Both the position numbers and the translations under genes were made by a program. DNA of 64,000 bases, taken from positions 21,309-85,308 of the forward strand of contig CAMKMX010000008.1 of NCBI GenBank assembly GCA_946414025.1, in the 5' to 3' direction. Source of the DNA: an uncultured Fibrobacter sp. (GTDB taxonomy: Bacteria; Fibrobacterota; Fibrobacteria; Fibrobacterales; Fibrobacteraceae). Below, piece by piece: positions 17,003-24,963 of the stretch (positions are counted from its first letter, which is position 1; every line of letters starts with the position of its first letter). The notes beneath the pieces were generated by a model. The model saw only the letters and a program-made list of their open reading frames with translations, ran no database searches and had not been told where the DNA came from.

Positions 17003-17881
17003 CTAATTATCGTTATACCCAAAATCTTTACTGCACAAAACCTTTTTCCAATGTGATTCACGATTTATAATATCTTCATCAGCAACATCATCTGTAAAAG
17101 TTTCCAAAATGGAATATTGAAAATTCCTTTTTATATAGCTTAATCCTTTTCTTTCTACCAACTCCTGAAATTCTTTATTTGGATATATTCCATTCTCTTT
17201 TCCGTTTCGGTCGCAACCACTTTCTAAATAAGTCCTCCATCTTCCAAGTATGCCGTCTTTTTCGCCATACGCTGATCCGACATATAATTTCCCATTACTT
17301 TTATCTGTTATCAAATATATTCCTTTTCTTGATCTTAAAGCAGTGCACCATTCTTCGGAAAACTCAATTTTTTTCTTCAATTCATCATAGCCTATGCAAA
17401 CATTTTTGAAACCAGGAAATTTTTTGTCTTCAAGTTTTTTTTCTGGATTCCAAATTTCAACCACATCAAGTTCATCCATAAGTTTGTTTGCCGTGAAAAT
17501 GCCACCTTGCGTTTTTTTGTGATACTTGACAACTAATCTGAAATTAAATTGTTCATTATTATCGTAATATTCTGCATCAGCAGGTTTTCCCCTACCATTG
17601 TCTTTCTTCACTTTTACAATACCAGTCATTAGCCAATGGTCTTTATTTTCCGGAAGCCGAATAAACCCTATGGCAATATTGCCTCTTTTAAAAGAAAGTC
17701 CTGCGTTTGGACGATTATGGATAAGATTCTCTTTATTTAGTTTATCTCTTTTTCTCTCGTCTTTTGCAATTGCAACAGGGTCAAAAACGCCATCATTGGC
17801 ACGAACCATAAGTCGTATTTTCGTTTTATTTATGTCTTTTGGACTTAAATTAAGGATATCATTCAATTTGATAGGTTTCAT
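17003..17881 (-). CDS. GIY-YIG nuclease domain protein
   Basis: The protein has 292 residues. The C-terminal domain from about residue 188 has the GIY-YIG features: RKGIYLITDKSNGKLYVGSA, then GRWRTYLESG with the catalytic Arg, and a later Glu/Asn-rich segment (INRESHWKKVL) with the metal-binding Glu and Asn-type positions. The N-terminal 180 residues (LSFKRGNIAIGFIRLPENKDHW, LMDELDVVEIWNP) form a separate domain I cannot name. AAGGAG precedes the ATG. The gene is very AT-rich compared with leuB or gyrA, consistent with transfer. It is the last gene of an apparent four-gene unit with a trypsin-like protease and two small exported proteins, so a defence or self-maintenance role is possible but unproven. 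Confidence 0.78.
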   Translation of the reverse strand: MKPIKLNDILNLSPKDINKTKIRLMVRANDGVFDPVAIAKDERKRDKLNKENLIHNRPNAGLSFKRGNIAIGFIRLPENKDHWLMTGIVKVKKDNGRGKPADAEYYDNNEQFNFRLVVKYHKKTQGGIFTANKLMDELDVVEIWNPEKKLEDKKFPGFKNVCIGYDELKKKIEFSEEWCTALRSRKGIYLITDKSNGKLYVGSAYGEKDGILGRWRTYLESGCDRNGKENGIYPNKEFQELVERKGLSYIKRNFQYSILETFTDDVADEDIINRESHWKKVLCSKDFGYNDN

Positions 17882-17962
17882 ATAACTTCTCCTTGCTTAT
17901 ATGGTTAAAAGATAATGCTTTATACGACCGTTTATGCGGTAACAGACAAAATCTATTACCAT

Positions 17963-18325
17963 TTATGTCTCTATTTCGTAAGCAAACATATTGTAATTAT
18001 ATGTAGCAATAAACCTTCCTACGCCTTCAGCATCTTCATAAACATTCATTCTGCGATTAAATATTTTATCACCTATTTCAAATACGCAATTTGCAACGGC
18101 ATCAAAAAAAATTACATCATATTCATTTTTCTCAACATTTGTTGTACAACGTTTGGATACAACCTTCTCATTCTTCGAATCAGCCTGTTCTGCGACAAAA
18201 ATTCTTTTATGCAATTTTCTGGTCGCCGCATTGTAGATATTGATACCACAGTCATCTGCGGCCAATATATTAACAGCCAATAGGAAAAGTAAACCAAGAA
18301 TATGCTTAATTATTATTCTCTTCAT
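17963..18325 (-). CDS. small exported protein of unknown function
   Basis: The protein has 120 residues. A signal peptide is clear (MKRIIIKHILGLLFLLAVNILA, cleavage likely after residue 22). The mature part has two cysteines widely spaced (DDCGINIYN and SKRCTTN, plus NCVFEIG) and no recognised motif. Its ATG overlaps the stop of the protease gene by 4 bases (ATGA), so it is translationally coupled to the protease and could be a partner, substrate or inhibitor. AT-rich like its neighbours. Confidence 0.6.
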   Translation of the reverse strand: MKRIIIKHILGLLFLLAVNILAADDCGINIYNAATRKLHKRIFVAEQADSKNEKVVSKRCTTNVEKNEYDVIFFDAVANCVFEIGDKIFNRRMNVYEDAEGVGRFIATYNYNMFAYEIET

Positions 18326-19365
18326 TCCATCAAATCTTTTTTATCTAAAGAGATAATCGTATAAGTGCAGTCCTTAGGCTTCGCCTTTCCCGTATTTTGA
18401 ATGTTCAACACATCGAGAATCGCTCCTAGAAAATTACTTTTTATGGCGTAATTGACATTTTGAGATCCTTCAACAGCTAATCGTGATACAACAACGCCAA
18501 TAATTTTCTCTCCTTTTGATAATGGCCCTCCTGAATTTCCTGGTTGAACAGCCGCGTCAATCTGATAAGTTTTTGCATCATCGAGATAGCCCATTCTAGA
18601 GGATATGATTCCCTTCGTCGCCTTTAGACTATTGCCTTGATAATCCGGTTGCGGATAACCATAAGCAATCACTTCTTCTCCGATGTCATAAATCTTTCTA
18701 TCTATGGAACAGCCTTTTAAATTCATTTTTGATTTAAGAATTGCCAAATCAAGAGCAGCGTCTTCGTAAACAACATCTAATTCTATATATTGAGAGTCAA
18801 GACCATCTTTGGTAGCGAATAAGGCACTATTGCCATTGACCACGTGTTCGTTGGTAACAACGATATTTGAATTCACTGCAAATCCACTCCCTGTTCCAGA
18901 ATAACTTGGTGCATACAGTCCATCAAAATCAAAGAACAGTTTATTATAATATTGCCTTGTTAATGTTGCATATTTTTGCCCTAGTTTAAAGTAAATAGAA
19001 GTTTGTGTAGTATCATCCACAAAATGTCCTTCATAAGCGGACAATTTATTTCCCTTAGAATCGGCCTCCACATATTGTTTGGTTACCGCAATAGATAAAG
19101 TTCGTGGATTACTTTCGCCCTCGTATAAAACTTCCATATCAACACGCTTATCCGAAATACGAATTTCAAGACTACCCGATAGATTCAGAAAGCCTCCATC
19201 GGTATAACCAAGATTACGAGCTGAATAGAAACGATTTGCAACATCCTTAAAGTGTATGGTTCGTTTCTGAACGTCGCTTGTATTTGCTGTCTTTGTTGTT
19301 GTGGGTGCGGCACACAAGCATGATGTGCACATCAGCCAGAGTAAGATTGTTACAGCCTTTTTCAT
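18322..19365 (-). CDS. exported trypsin-like serine protease (S1/DegP-type fold)
   Basis: The protein has 347 residues. The start at 19365 has AAAGGAG 6-8 bases upstream and gives a signal peptide ending near LMCTSCLCAAP; a longer in-frame start lacks support. The catalytic triad is visible: His in IVVTNEHVVNGN, Asp in EDAALDLAILKS and Ser in AVQPGNSGGPLS. The N-terminal 150 residues form an extra beta-rich domain (FKDVANRFYSARNLGY). No PDZ domain follows the protease domain, unlike DegP. It should act outside the cytoplasmic membrane. It lies between two small exported proteins in an operon that ends with a GIY-YIG nuclease gene. Confidence 0.85.
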   Translation of the reverse strand: MKKAVTILLWLMCTSCLCAAPTTTKTANTSDVQKRTIHFKDVANRFYSARNLGYTDGGFLNLSGSLEIRISDKRVDMEVLYEGESNPRTLSIAVTKQYVEADSKGNKLSAYEGHFVDDTTQTSIYFKLGQKYATLTRQYYNKLFFDFDGLYAPSYSGTGSGFAVNSNIVVTNEHVVNGNSALFATKDGLDSQYIELDVVYEDAALDLAILKSKMNLKGCSIDRKIYDIGEEVIAYGYPQPDYQGNSLKATKGIISSRMGYLDDAKTYQIDAAVQPGNSGGPLSKGEKIIGVVVSRLAVEGSQNVNYAIKSNFLGAILDVLNIQNTGKAKPKDCTYTIISLDKKDLME

Positions 19366-19387
19366 TTTGTTTCTCCTTTCCTTCGGT

Positions 19388-19921
19388 TTAATGATTTGGG
19401 AAAAAATCAATTTCATATTCTATTAAAGATTCTTTTTCATTCACTATCATATTATCGGTATATATTTGGCATCTAAAAGGGATAAAACACCCCGAAACAT
19501 CTTCTACGAAACCAATCTGCTGTTGAGAGCGAACTCGCATTGGCTCCATACGCAAATAACCATATCGTTCATGCCAGCCCTCGTAATCAGAAGGTTCTAT
19601 ATTCATATATCCAAGTCGTCGCGAACGTATTTGTCGGATATGCGAATAGTTTGATAGGGTATCCCAATATGTTGAATCTTTTTTTTCTTTTGATAGTTCC
19701 TCTAATGATTTAGGAACCCCTGCACGAGAGAACCTGTAATAGTAGTCTTCTGTCGCTCTTTCGAATCCTTTATGATAGTATTTCCCGACTTTTGCTCCAT
19801 TTCCTGCACTTTTAGCAAATTTTTCAATTAAACGAACTGGATTTGGAGCAGCATAAGCATTTGTCGATAGCATACTCATGCAACATAACATTACCACAAG
19901 AAACAGCCTTTCGCTTTGCAT
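19388..19921 (-). CDS. exported protein of unknown function, first gene of protease operon
   Basis: The protein has 177 residues from the ATG at 19921, preceded by AAAGG, and opens with a signal peptide (LFLVVMLCCMSMLSTNAYA). The mature part is rich in Tyr and Arg (YYYRFSRAGVPKSLEELS, RSRRLGYMNIEPSDYEGWHERYGYLRM) with one CFIPFRC-type cysteine pair. The frame is open for 70 codons further upstream, but that segment is the putative leader RNA region and lacks a ribosome binding site. The gene ends 22 bases before the protease start. I do not recognise the family. Confidence 0.6.
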   Translation of the reverse strand: MQSERLFLVVMLCCMSMLSTNAYAAPNPVRLIEKFAKSAGNGAKVGKYYHKGFERATEDYYYRFSRAGVPKSLEELSKEKKDSTYWDTLSNYSHIRQIRSRRLGYMNIEPSDYEGWHERYGYLRMEPMRVRSQQQIGFVEDVSGCFIPFRCQIYTDNMIVNEKESLIEYEIDFFPNH

Positions 19922-20535
19922 ATTGCCTTTCCTTTCCATCAAAGATGGTTTGCGAGTGGCAATCTTGCGTGATAAGCCGTTGAACGAGTAAAACCTTCGG
20001 GAATACAAAAAAGGCATGGTGTCGCTCGGCTCATTGTCTGGAGGCTCTGGTAAACCCGCTATCGATAAGCACGACGATTTATTCGGCAAAAAGCCAAATC
20101 TAATCGTGGGTATACACCCAACGACCCACACCCGATCGGTGTGAGTGTTCGTCTTATTCCCCGATAGCCGGGAGCATATCCCGAGAAAATTTACCAGATT
20201 TTCCAGACCGGGAACAAGAGTACTACTCTAATTCTATGTCATCTGAAATATATATAGTTTTGAAGGAAAAAGTATATCAAATTTCTTTAAATGACCTTGA
20301 AGCACTTTTTTTTGTAAAAAAGGCCTCTTTCTTCCCGCTGAGGCGGGCGGGTGGGGTAAGCGGGGCGTTGCGGGGCGGCGTTTGAGCCCCGCAGAGGGGG
20401 TGTGCGGGAGACACGGTACGAGGCTCCCGCCAGGGGGAGCCTTCCCCCTCTTTTTGTAAAAAACGCAGGTAAATAAATTTTTTCGGCACATTTTGGGGTG
20501 TATCTCCGTCTATATAGGTAGGAGGTTTTATAACC
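19922..20535. other. 614-base gap: hairpin-rich region and GC-rich repeat
   Basis: 19925-20225 is a hairpin-rich stretch upstream of the exported-protein operon. On the minus strand it contains CACACC-GATC-GGGTGTG, TCGTTGGGTGTATACCCACGA and TTGGC-TTTTT-GCCGAA. It may be a structured 5' leader. 20330-20460 is a GC-rich block in AT-rich surroundings, with AGGGGGAGCCTTCCCCCT-type palindromes, typical of a dispersed repeat. The promoter of the ORF6N gene should lie in 20460-20520. Confidence 0.5.
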
Positions 20536-21657
20536 ATGAAGAAGAAAAGTGATATCGTCGCCAACGTACCCGAATTCCCGCTAATTGACGAAAAACTGTT
20601 AAAAACGCGGATTTACACGATCCGCGGGGTCAAAGTGATGCTCGACTCCGACTTGGCGGAGATTTACGGGTATTCGACCAAGGCTTTCAATCAGCAGGTC
20701 AAAAACAACATCGAGAAATTCGCCGAGGATTTCCGGTTTCAGCTGAATAAAGACGAATTGGCTGAAGTATCAAGGTCAAAAAATTTGACCTTGGAGCAGG
20801 AGAAAAGCCCCAAAATGAGCGAATTTGGGCAAATTGATGTTTTGCGGTCAAAAAATTTGACCGCAAACTTGAGCTCGAAAAGCAGAAGTTTTCCTTACGC
20901 ATTTACCGAACAGGGCATTTATATGCTTATGACGGTGCTTAAAGGTGAACAGGCTACAGCACAAAGCATTGCCCTTATCCGTCTTTTCAAGCAGATGAAG
21001 GACTATCTCGTCATCGAGAACCAACAGTTGCTCGGCAATTCGGGCATTGCGGAATTTGCTGTGCAGACGGTTCAAAACACTCGCGACATCGCAACGATTT
21101 CTGCCGGTGTACGCGAACTCTCCGGAGAAGTCCACAATATAGATGAACGCCTTGGAAAAGTCGGTTTGGACATTCAGAAGGTCATGGAGAACTTCATCGA
21201 CCCAACAACTTACAAACACTTTCTAATTCTTGATGGACAAAAATTGGAATCTGATGTCGCATTCACCAAAATATACGGGATGGCGAAAAATTCCATCATA
21301 ATCATAGACAACTACGTGGGCGTAAAGACGCTGGACTTGCTAAGGGGTGTCGCCCCAAATGTCCAGGTGGCAATTTACAGCGAGCCTTGGGGCGATGAGG
21401 GAATAACGCCTGCGATAAAGGCAGACTTCGAAAAAGCTAGACCCGATGTATCCTTGAAAATCGACCGCCCGAACCGCAAATTCCACGACCGCTATGTATT
21501 CTTGGATTACGGCACCCGCAGCGAGAAACTATTCCATTGCGGAGCATCTTCAAAAGACGGAGGCAAGAAGATTACAACCATCATGCAAATCGAATGCCCA
21601 GAGATGTACCACCCGATAGTAGATAAATTGAAGAAACCGTCAGCGACGGGGTTTTAG
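20536..21657 (+). CDS. ORF6N-domain protein with a C-terminal nuclease-like domain
   Basis: The protein has 373 residues. The N-terminal ORF6N domain is recognisable (YTIRGVKVMLDSDLAEIYGYSTKAFNQQVKNN, then FRFQLNKDELAE and FPYAFTEQGIYMLMTVLKG), a domain found in phage and toxin-linked DNA-binding proteins. A duplicated short segment, RSKNLT, lies between the two halves. After a helical linker (about residues 150-225) the C-terminus contains KIYGMAKNSIIIIDNYVG and FHDRYVFLDYG, which resembles one half of a phospholipase D-like nuclease/kinase fold. GGAGG precedes the ATG. It stands alone next to a GC-rich repeat and looks like an accessory gene. Confidence 0.75.
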   Translation: MKKKSDIVANVPEFPLIDEKLLKTRIYTIRGVKVMLDSDLAEIYGYSTKAFNQQVKNNIEKFAEDFRFQLNKDELAEVSRSKNLTLEQEKSPKMSEFGQIDVLRSKNLTANLSSKSRSFPYAFTEQGIYMLMTVLKGEQATAQSIALIRLFKQMKDYLVIENQQLLGNSGIAEFAVQTVQNTRDIATISAGVRELSGEVHNIDERLGKVGLDIQKVMENFIDPTTYKHFLILDGQKLESDVAFTKIYGMAKNSIIIIDNYVGVKTLDLLRGVAPNVQVAIYSEPWGDEGITPAIKADFEKARPDVSLKIDRPNRKFHDRYVFLDYGTRSEKLFHCGASSKDGGKKITTIMQIECPEMYHPIVDKLKKPSATGF

Positions 21658-21664
21658 AGTCGGC

Positions 21665-22993
21665 CTAGCAGCTTACCGACAGGGACTGTACGGCCAAGGC
21701 TGGCACCTTGGTGCTGGAAAAGTCGTCGTAGTAGGCGTTTCCGCAGGCCACCACTTCTTGGATGATGTCGAAATAGTTCCCGCTCAGGGTCACGCTATCT
21801 ACGGGGTGGACAATCTGGCCGTTTTCGCACCAGAAACCGTGGGCGCCAATGCTCAGTTCCCCGCTCACAGAATTGCAGCCGGAATTTCCTTCCAGCCGGA
21901 CCACCAGCAGGCAGCTGGGGAAAAGTTTCAGCAGTTCTTCCGTAGATTTTTCGCCACAGGGAACATACATGTTGTAGAAGGACGTGGACATCTTTGTGCC
22001 CAAGTCGCGGACGCCGTTTCCGGTGGACTTGCAGCCCGCCTTGGCGGCGGTTTCCAGGTTGTAGAGGCCCTGGCCAAAGACGCCCCCGTCGATGACCTTC
22101 ACCAGCTGGGTGGGCACCCCTTCGGAATCGTAGGGGAAATGATGGCTGAACAGGTCTCCGGAACCCACGCTCCACAAGGAAAGGCAATCCGACGCAATCT
22201 TCGAGCCTTCCTTGCCCGAAAGCCTGGAAAGGCCTTTCTGCATGGAATCCGCCAGGTAGGGCTGACTGTACATCCGCATGAACCGACCGGATATGCGCTC
22301 CGACAGGACCACGGGAATCTTGCCGCCCTCGATCTTCTTTGCGCCGAACAGTTCCGTAGAGTATCCCGCCGCACGGGTGGCGATTCCATCTACGTCGATT
22401 TCGTTCCAGTTGCGGGTGGACTTGGTAAAACTGCCCAACTTCTTGACGCCGTCACGACATGCAACCGCCCCTACCCCGACAGAAACGGAATTGGAGCGGG
22501 TCCTGTAGAAAACGCCCTTGCTGTTTGCCACGTAGTCTTCGCTGTTGGAAAGGTCCGCCCCTAAGTAAGGGATGTTCTCGATTTCCTTGGACCTGGCGAA
22601 GGTTGCCTTTTCCAAATCGATGCAGACGTCCTTCATTTCGGACAGGCCGATTTTTTCCAGGGCCGGATTGTAGTCCTCGTCTGGCTGCGGCAAGACACCC
22701 GGTCCAGGCAAGTCCACGTTGATTTCATCGGTCCATTGGGTATGGCAAAGGGCATCTTTCAGGGTCTGCTCCAGGGCGTCTGCCGTAAGGCGCTCCGTAT
22801 GGGCGTAACCCGGACGGCCATTCTTGATGACTCGGATTCCCACACCTACGGAGTCGGAAATTTCCGTATTCTGGACCTGCCCCTGGAAAAGGGAAAGGCC
22901 TTCGGAATGGGACCTGGAGGCAAGCACGTCGAACTGTTCCGCCTGGCCCTTGGCCTTGTCGCTGATGTAAGAAATGGCATCTTCGAGAGTCAT
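21665..22993 (-). CDS. TldD/PmbA family metalloprotease subunit (TldE-like)
   Basis: The protein has 442 residues. It has the family layout: an N-terminal region with SHSEGLSLFQGQVQNTEISDSVGVGIRVI, a middle with RTRSNSVSVGVGAVACRDG, and the C-terminal QGLYNLETAAKAGCKSTGNG, VVRLEGNSGCNSVSGELSIGAHGFW and NYFDIIQEVVACGN. It lacks an HExxxH-type zinc motif, which fits the TldE/PmbA rather than TldD subunit. The family processes peptides in the cytoplasm. No TldD partner is in the window. It lies 45 bases downstream of the small HigA-like gene and may be the last gene of the leuA operon. No strong ribosome binding site is visible. Confidence 0.88.
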   Translation of the reverse strand: MTLEDAISYISDKAKGQAEQFDVLASRSHSEGLSLFQGQVQNTEISDSVGVGIRVIKNGRPGYAHTERLTADALEQTLKDALCHTQWTDEINVDLPGPGVLPQPDEDYNPALEKIGLSEMKDVCIDLEKATFARSKEIENIPYLGADLSNSEDYVANSKGVFYRTRSNSVSVGVGAVACRDGVKKLGSFTKSTRNWNEIDVDGIATRAAGYSTELFGAKKIEGGKIPVVLSERISGRFMRMYSQPYLADSMQKGLSRLSGKEGSKIASDCLSLWSVGSGDLFSHHFPYDSEGVPTQLVKVIDGGVFGQGLYNLETAAKAGCKSTGNGVRDLGTKMSTSFYNMYVPCGEKSTEELLKLFPSCLLVVRLEGNSGCNSVSGELSIGAHGFWCENGQIVHPVDSVTLSGNYFDIIQEVVACGNAYYDDFSSTKVPALAVQSLSVSC

Positions 22994-23038
22994 AGTTTTG
23001 GAAGTTACTAGTTAATAGTTATTAGATGATAGTTCGCC

Positions 23039-23275
23039 CTACGGATTAGAAGCTTTCCTTGCCAGCATTTTCCAGTAGGCGGCAGGGCTCCCGGTCACCG
23101 ACTCCAAAGAAGAAGCCAGTTCTGCCGTAATGGGCGCCTCCCCCGCAATCAATTTTTCCAGCAGCTCTTCCGAAATGCCAAGCCGGCGGGCAAATTCCGC
23201 CTTGTCCATCTTGAGCCATTCCATGCCCTCGATAATCGCCTGCCCCGGAGTGGGAACGCCATGTCTTGAGCCCAT
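23039..23275 (-). CDS. HigA-like HTH protein
   Basis: The protein has 78 residues. The pattern TPGQAIIEGMEWLKMDKAEFARRLGISEELLEKLIAGEAPIT followed by AELASSLESVTGSPAAYWKM is that of HigA-type XRE antitoxin domains, including the terminal aromatic segment. No HigB-like toxin gene is next to it, so it is either a solitary regulator or an orphan. It sits between an aminotransferase and a PmbA-like gene with short gaps. Confidence 0.7.
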   Translation of the reverse strand: MGSRHGVPTPGQAIIEGMEWLKMDKAEFARRLGISEELLEKLIAGEAPITAELASSLESVTGSPAAYWKMLARKASNP

Positions 23276-23341
23276 ATTCTCTTAGCCTCAGAAATCTTTT
23301 CTAGAAATCAATATAAAAAATGGCGTGACCAGAAATAAACG

Positions 23342-24613
23342 TCAAGAACAAATCCGGCGGAGTCCTTCCGCAAAAACGGACGGTTCCTGCAGCAGGCTAA
23401 TCACAATCCAGCCGTCTTCGTCAAAATCGAAGAAGAATCCCGGCTGCACCAGCACGTGCTTTTCCTTGAGCAGGCGGAGCGTCTGTTCTTCGTCGTCGCC
23501 ACCCAGGCGGATAACCGCATACCAGCCGCCAAGAATTTCAGGGCAATATTTGGAGGGGAACTTTTCCCGCAAGGCCGCAAGATTTTGCCGCAGGCGTTCG
23601 CTGATTTGAGCCCCGTAGGCGACAGACTGTTTCAGCATGGGGGCCGCCAACGCCTGTGCCGGTGCAGAAACGCTCAGGTAGGCATCCGCCACATATTCCA
23701 GAGTTTCGTGGATAATTTCCCGCATGGCTTCGGGAGCATAGACCGCCATCCAGCCCAGCTTCACCTGGGGGCTCCCGCAAATCTTGCTGAGGCCGTTCAG
23801 CCAGACGATGGGACAGCGGGGGCCACAACCATCGTCACCCTGGAGCATCGCAGATGCGATAGGGTCCATGGATTCTGGCCTGGATTCTTCGTCGCAATGC
23901 TCCTCAGGATGACAAGAAACATACTCCCACGACCGGCGCACATTTTCAGAAAAACGATAGTCCCCGAAAACTTCGTCCACCACCAGGACCAGATTCCGCT
24001 CTTCGCAAAAGCGGACCACCTCTTTCCATTCGGGCAAACTGACGGAATGCCCCGTGGGGTTGTGGGGGCAGACCAGCAGCAAGATTTTCGCATTGGCCGG
24101 AGCGCTCAAAAGGCTGTCGGTATCCAGCACAAAACGGAAATCGCCGCACCGTTCCTTTCCCGCTTTTTCCCGTCTCAACTTCAAGAAATACGGATAGCAC
24201 TCCAGGTTTTCCAGCTCCGCCAGCGTGTCCAGCAAGGGGTAGCCCGGGACCGGCGTCAGTATAGCGTCGCCGGGATTGCAGAAGGCCTTGAACAGTATGG
24301 AGTAGGCTTCGCTGGTGCTTGCCGTCAAAAGGATCTGCTCAGGCGTAAAATTCCCGCCACGGCTGCGGTAATACTCCGACACCGCCTCTCGGGCCCTGAA
24401 CGTTCCCGCCGGATTCACGTCCCACAGGTTGAACTCCTGTTTCACGGCATCTACCGCAGGCGTCACGTCAAAAGGGAGTCCCACACGCAAGGGACTGCTT
24501 ACCGTCATGTCGATAAAGGCCAGGCCACCTGTGGCAGCATCTTTCTGAACTTCGGACTTCGCACGCTCCAGTTCCGCAAAGAAGGGCGTGGGGGTCAGGT
24601 CCTTCTGTTTCAT
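23342..24613 (-). CDS. class I/II aminotransferase with REP-encoded insertion
   Basis: The protein has 423 residues. PLP-enzyme features are LTASTSEAYSILFKAFCNPGDAILTPVPGYPLLD, HNPTGHS, LVLVVDEVFGDYRF and the Schiff-base lysine in WLNGLSKICGSPQVKLGWM. Between DYRFSENVRR and the lysine motif there is an extra 30-40 residues (about positions 248-278, including SCHPEEHCDEESRPES) encoded by a dispersed repeat. The start at 24613 overlaps the stop of the upstream membrane-protein gene by 4 bases. Substrate unknown; its position behind leuA is compatible with, but does not prove, a role in amino-acid metabolism. Confidence 0.85.
   Translation of the reverse strand: MKQKDLTPTPFFAELERAKSEVQKDAATGGLAFIDMTVSSPLRVGLPFDVTPAVDAVKQEFNLWDVNPAGTFRAREAVSEYYRSRGGNFTPEQILLTASTSEAYSILFKAFCNPGDAILTPVPGYPLLDTLAELENLECYPYFLKLRREKAGKERCGDFRFVLDTDSLLSAPANAKILLLVCPHNPTGHSVSLPEWKEVVRFCEERNLVLVVDEVFGDYRFSENVRRSWEYVSCHPEEHCDEESRPESMDPIASAMLQGDDGCGPRCPIVWLNGLSKICGSPQVKLGWMAVYAPEAMREIIHETLEYVADAYLSVSAPAQALAAPMLKQSVAYGAQISERLRQNLAALREKFPSKYCPEILGGWYAVIRLGGDDEEQTLRLLKEKHVLVQPGFFFDFDEDGWIVISLLQEPSVFAEGLRRICS
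23830..23922. repeat. dispersed repeat inserted in the aminotransferase coding sequence
   Basis: The stretch contains TCTTCGTCGCAATGCTCCTC followed by AGGATGACA and reads through in frame. The peptide it encodes interrupts the otherwise conserved order of aminotransferase motifs. Confidence 0.6.
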
Positions 24614-24957
24614 TTTTGACGGCTCTTGATAAGGCCCGCCACAAAGACGGCGATGATGATACCTGCAGGCAGGCACACGGCGATGGTCAAGAGCATCAGC
24701 TTCTGGAAAGGCGACAGGCCCTTGATCTTTTTGCGGAAGCCGTTCAACTTGGCACGGACGCCTTCGCTGCGGACACCCTTTTCGGAGAGCTTTTTCATGC
24801 CCTCGTCCTTGAGCTTTTCGGTGGAACGGACCACGGACTGAACCCGCTCCGATTTCCAGAGCTTGTTCACCGATTCCTTGGAATCGTCCACGAACTTTTC
24901 AAGGCGTTCCCGCTTGATCTTGAAGGGCCGAGCCACGTCGGACAGAGCTTTCCACAT
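24610..24957 (-). CDS. small membrane-anchored protein in the leuA operon
   Basis: The protein has 115 residues. It is highly charged and helical for the first 85 residues (KIKRERLEKFVDDSKESVNKLWKSER, TEKLKDEGMKKLSEKG), followed by one membrane segment at about 88-110 (LMLLTIAVCLPAGIIIAVFVAGLI) and a short basic tail. It starts 6 bases after the leuA stop and its own stop overlaps the aminotransferase start, so it is co-transcribed. I do not recognise a family. Confidence 0.65.
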   Translation of the reverse strand: MWKALSDVARPFKIKRERLEKFVDDSKESVNKLWKSERVQSVVRSTEKLKDEGMKKLSEKGVRSEGVRAKLNGFRKKIKGLSPFQKLMLLTIAVCLPAGIIIAVFVAGLIKSRQK

Positions 24958-24963
24958 AACAGC

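Noticed and set aside
16909..17070. 53-codon plus-strand gene
   Set aside because: It overlaps the GIY-YIG gene on the other strand and part of it duplicates sequence upstream; probably a remnant.
23039..23275. HigBA toxin-antitoxin pair
   Set aside because: Only the HigA-like part exists; neither neighbour looks like a RelE/HigB toxin.
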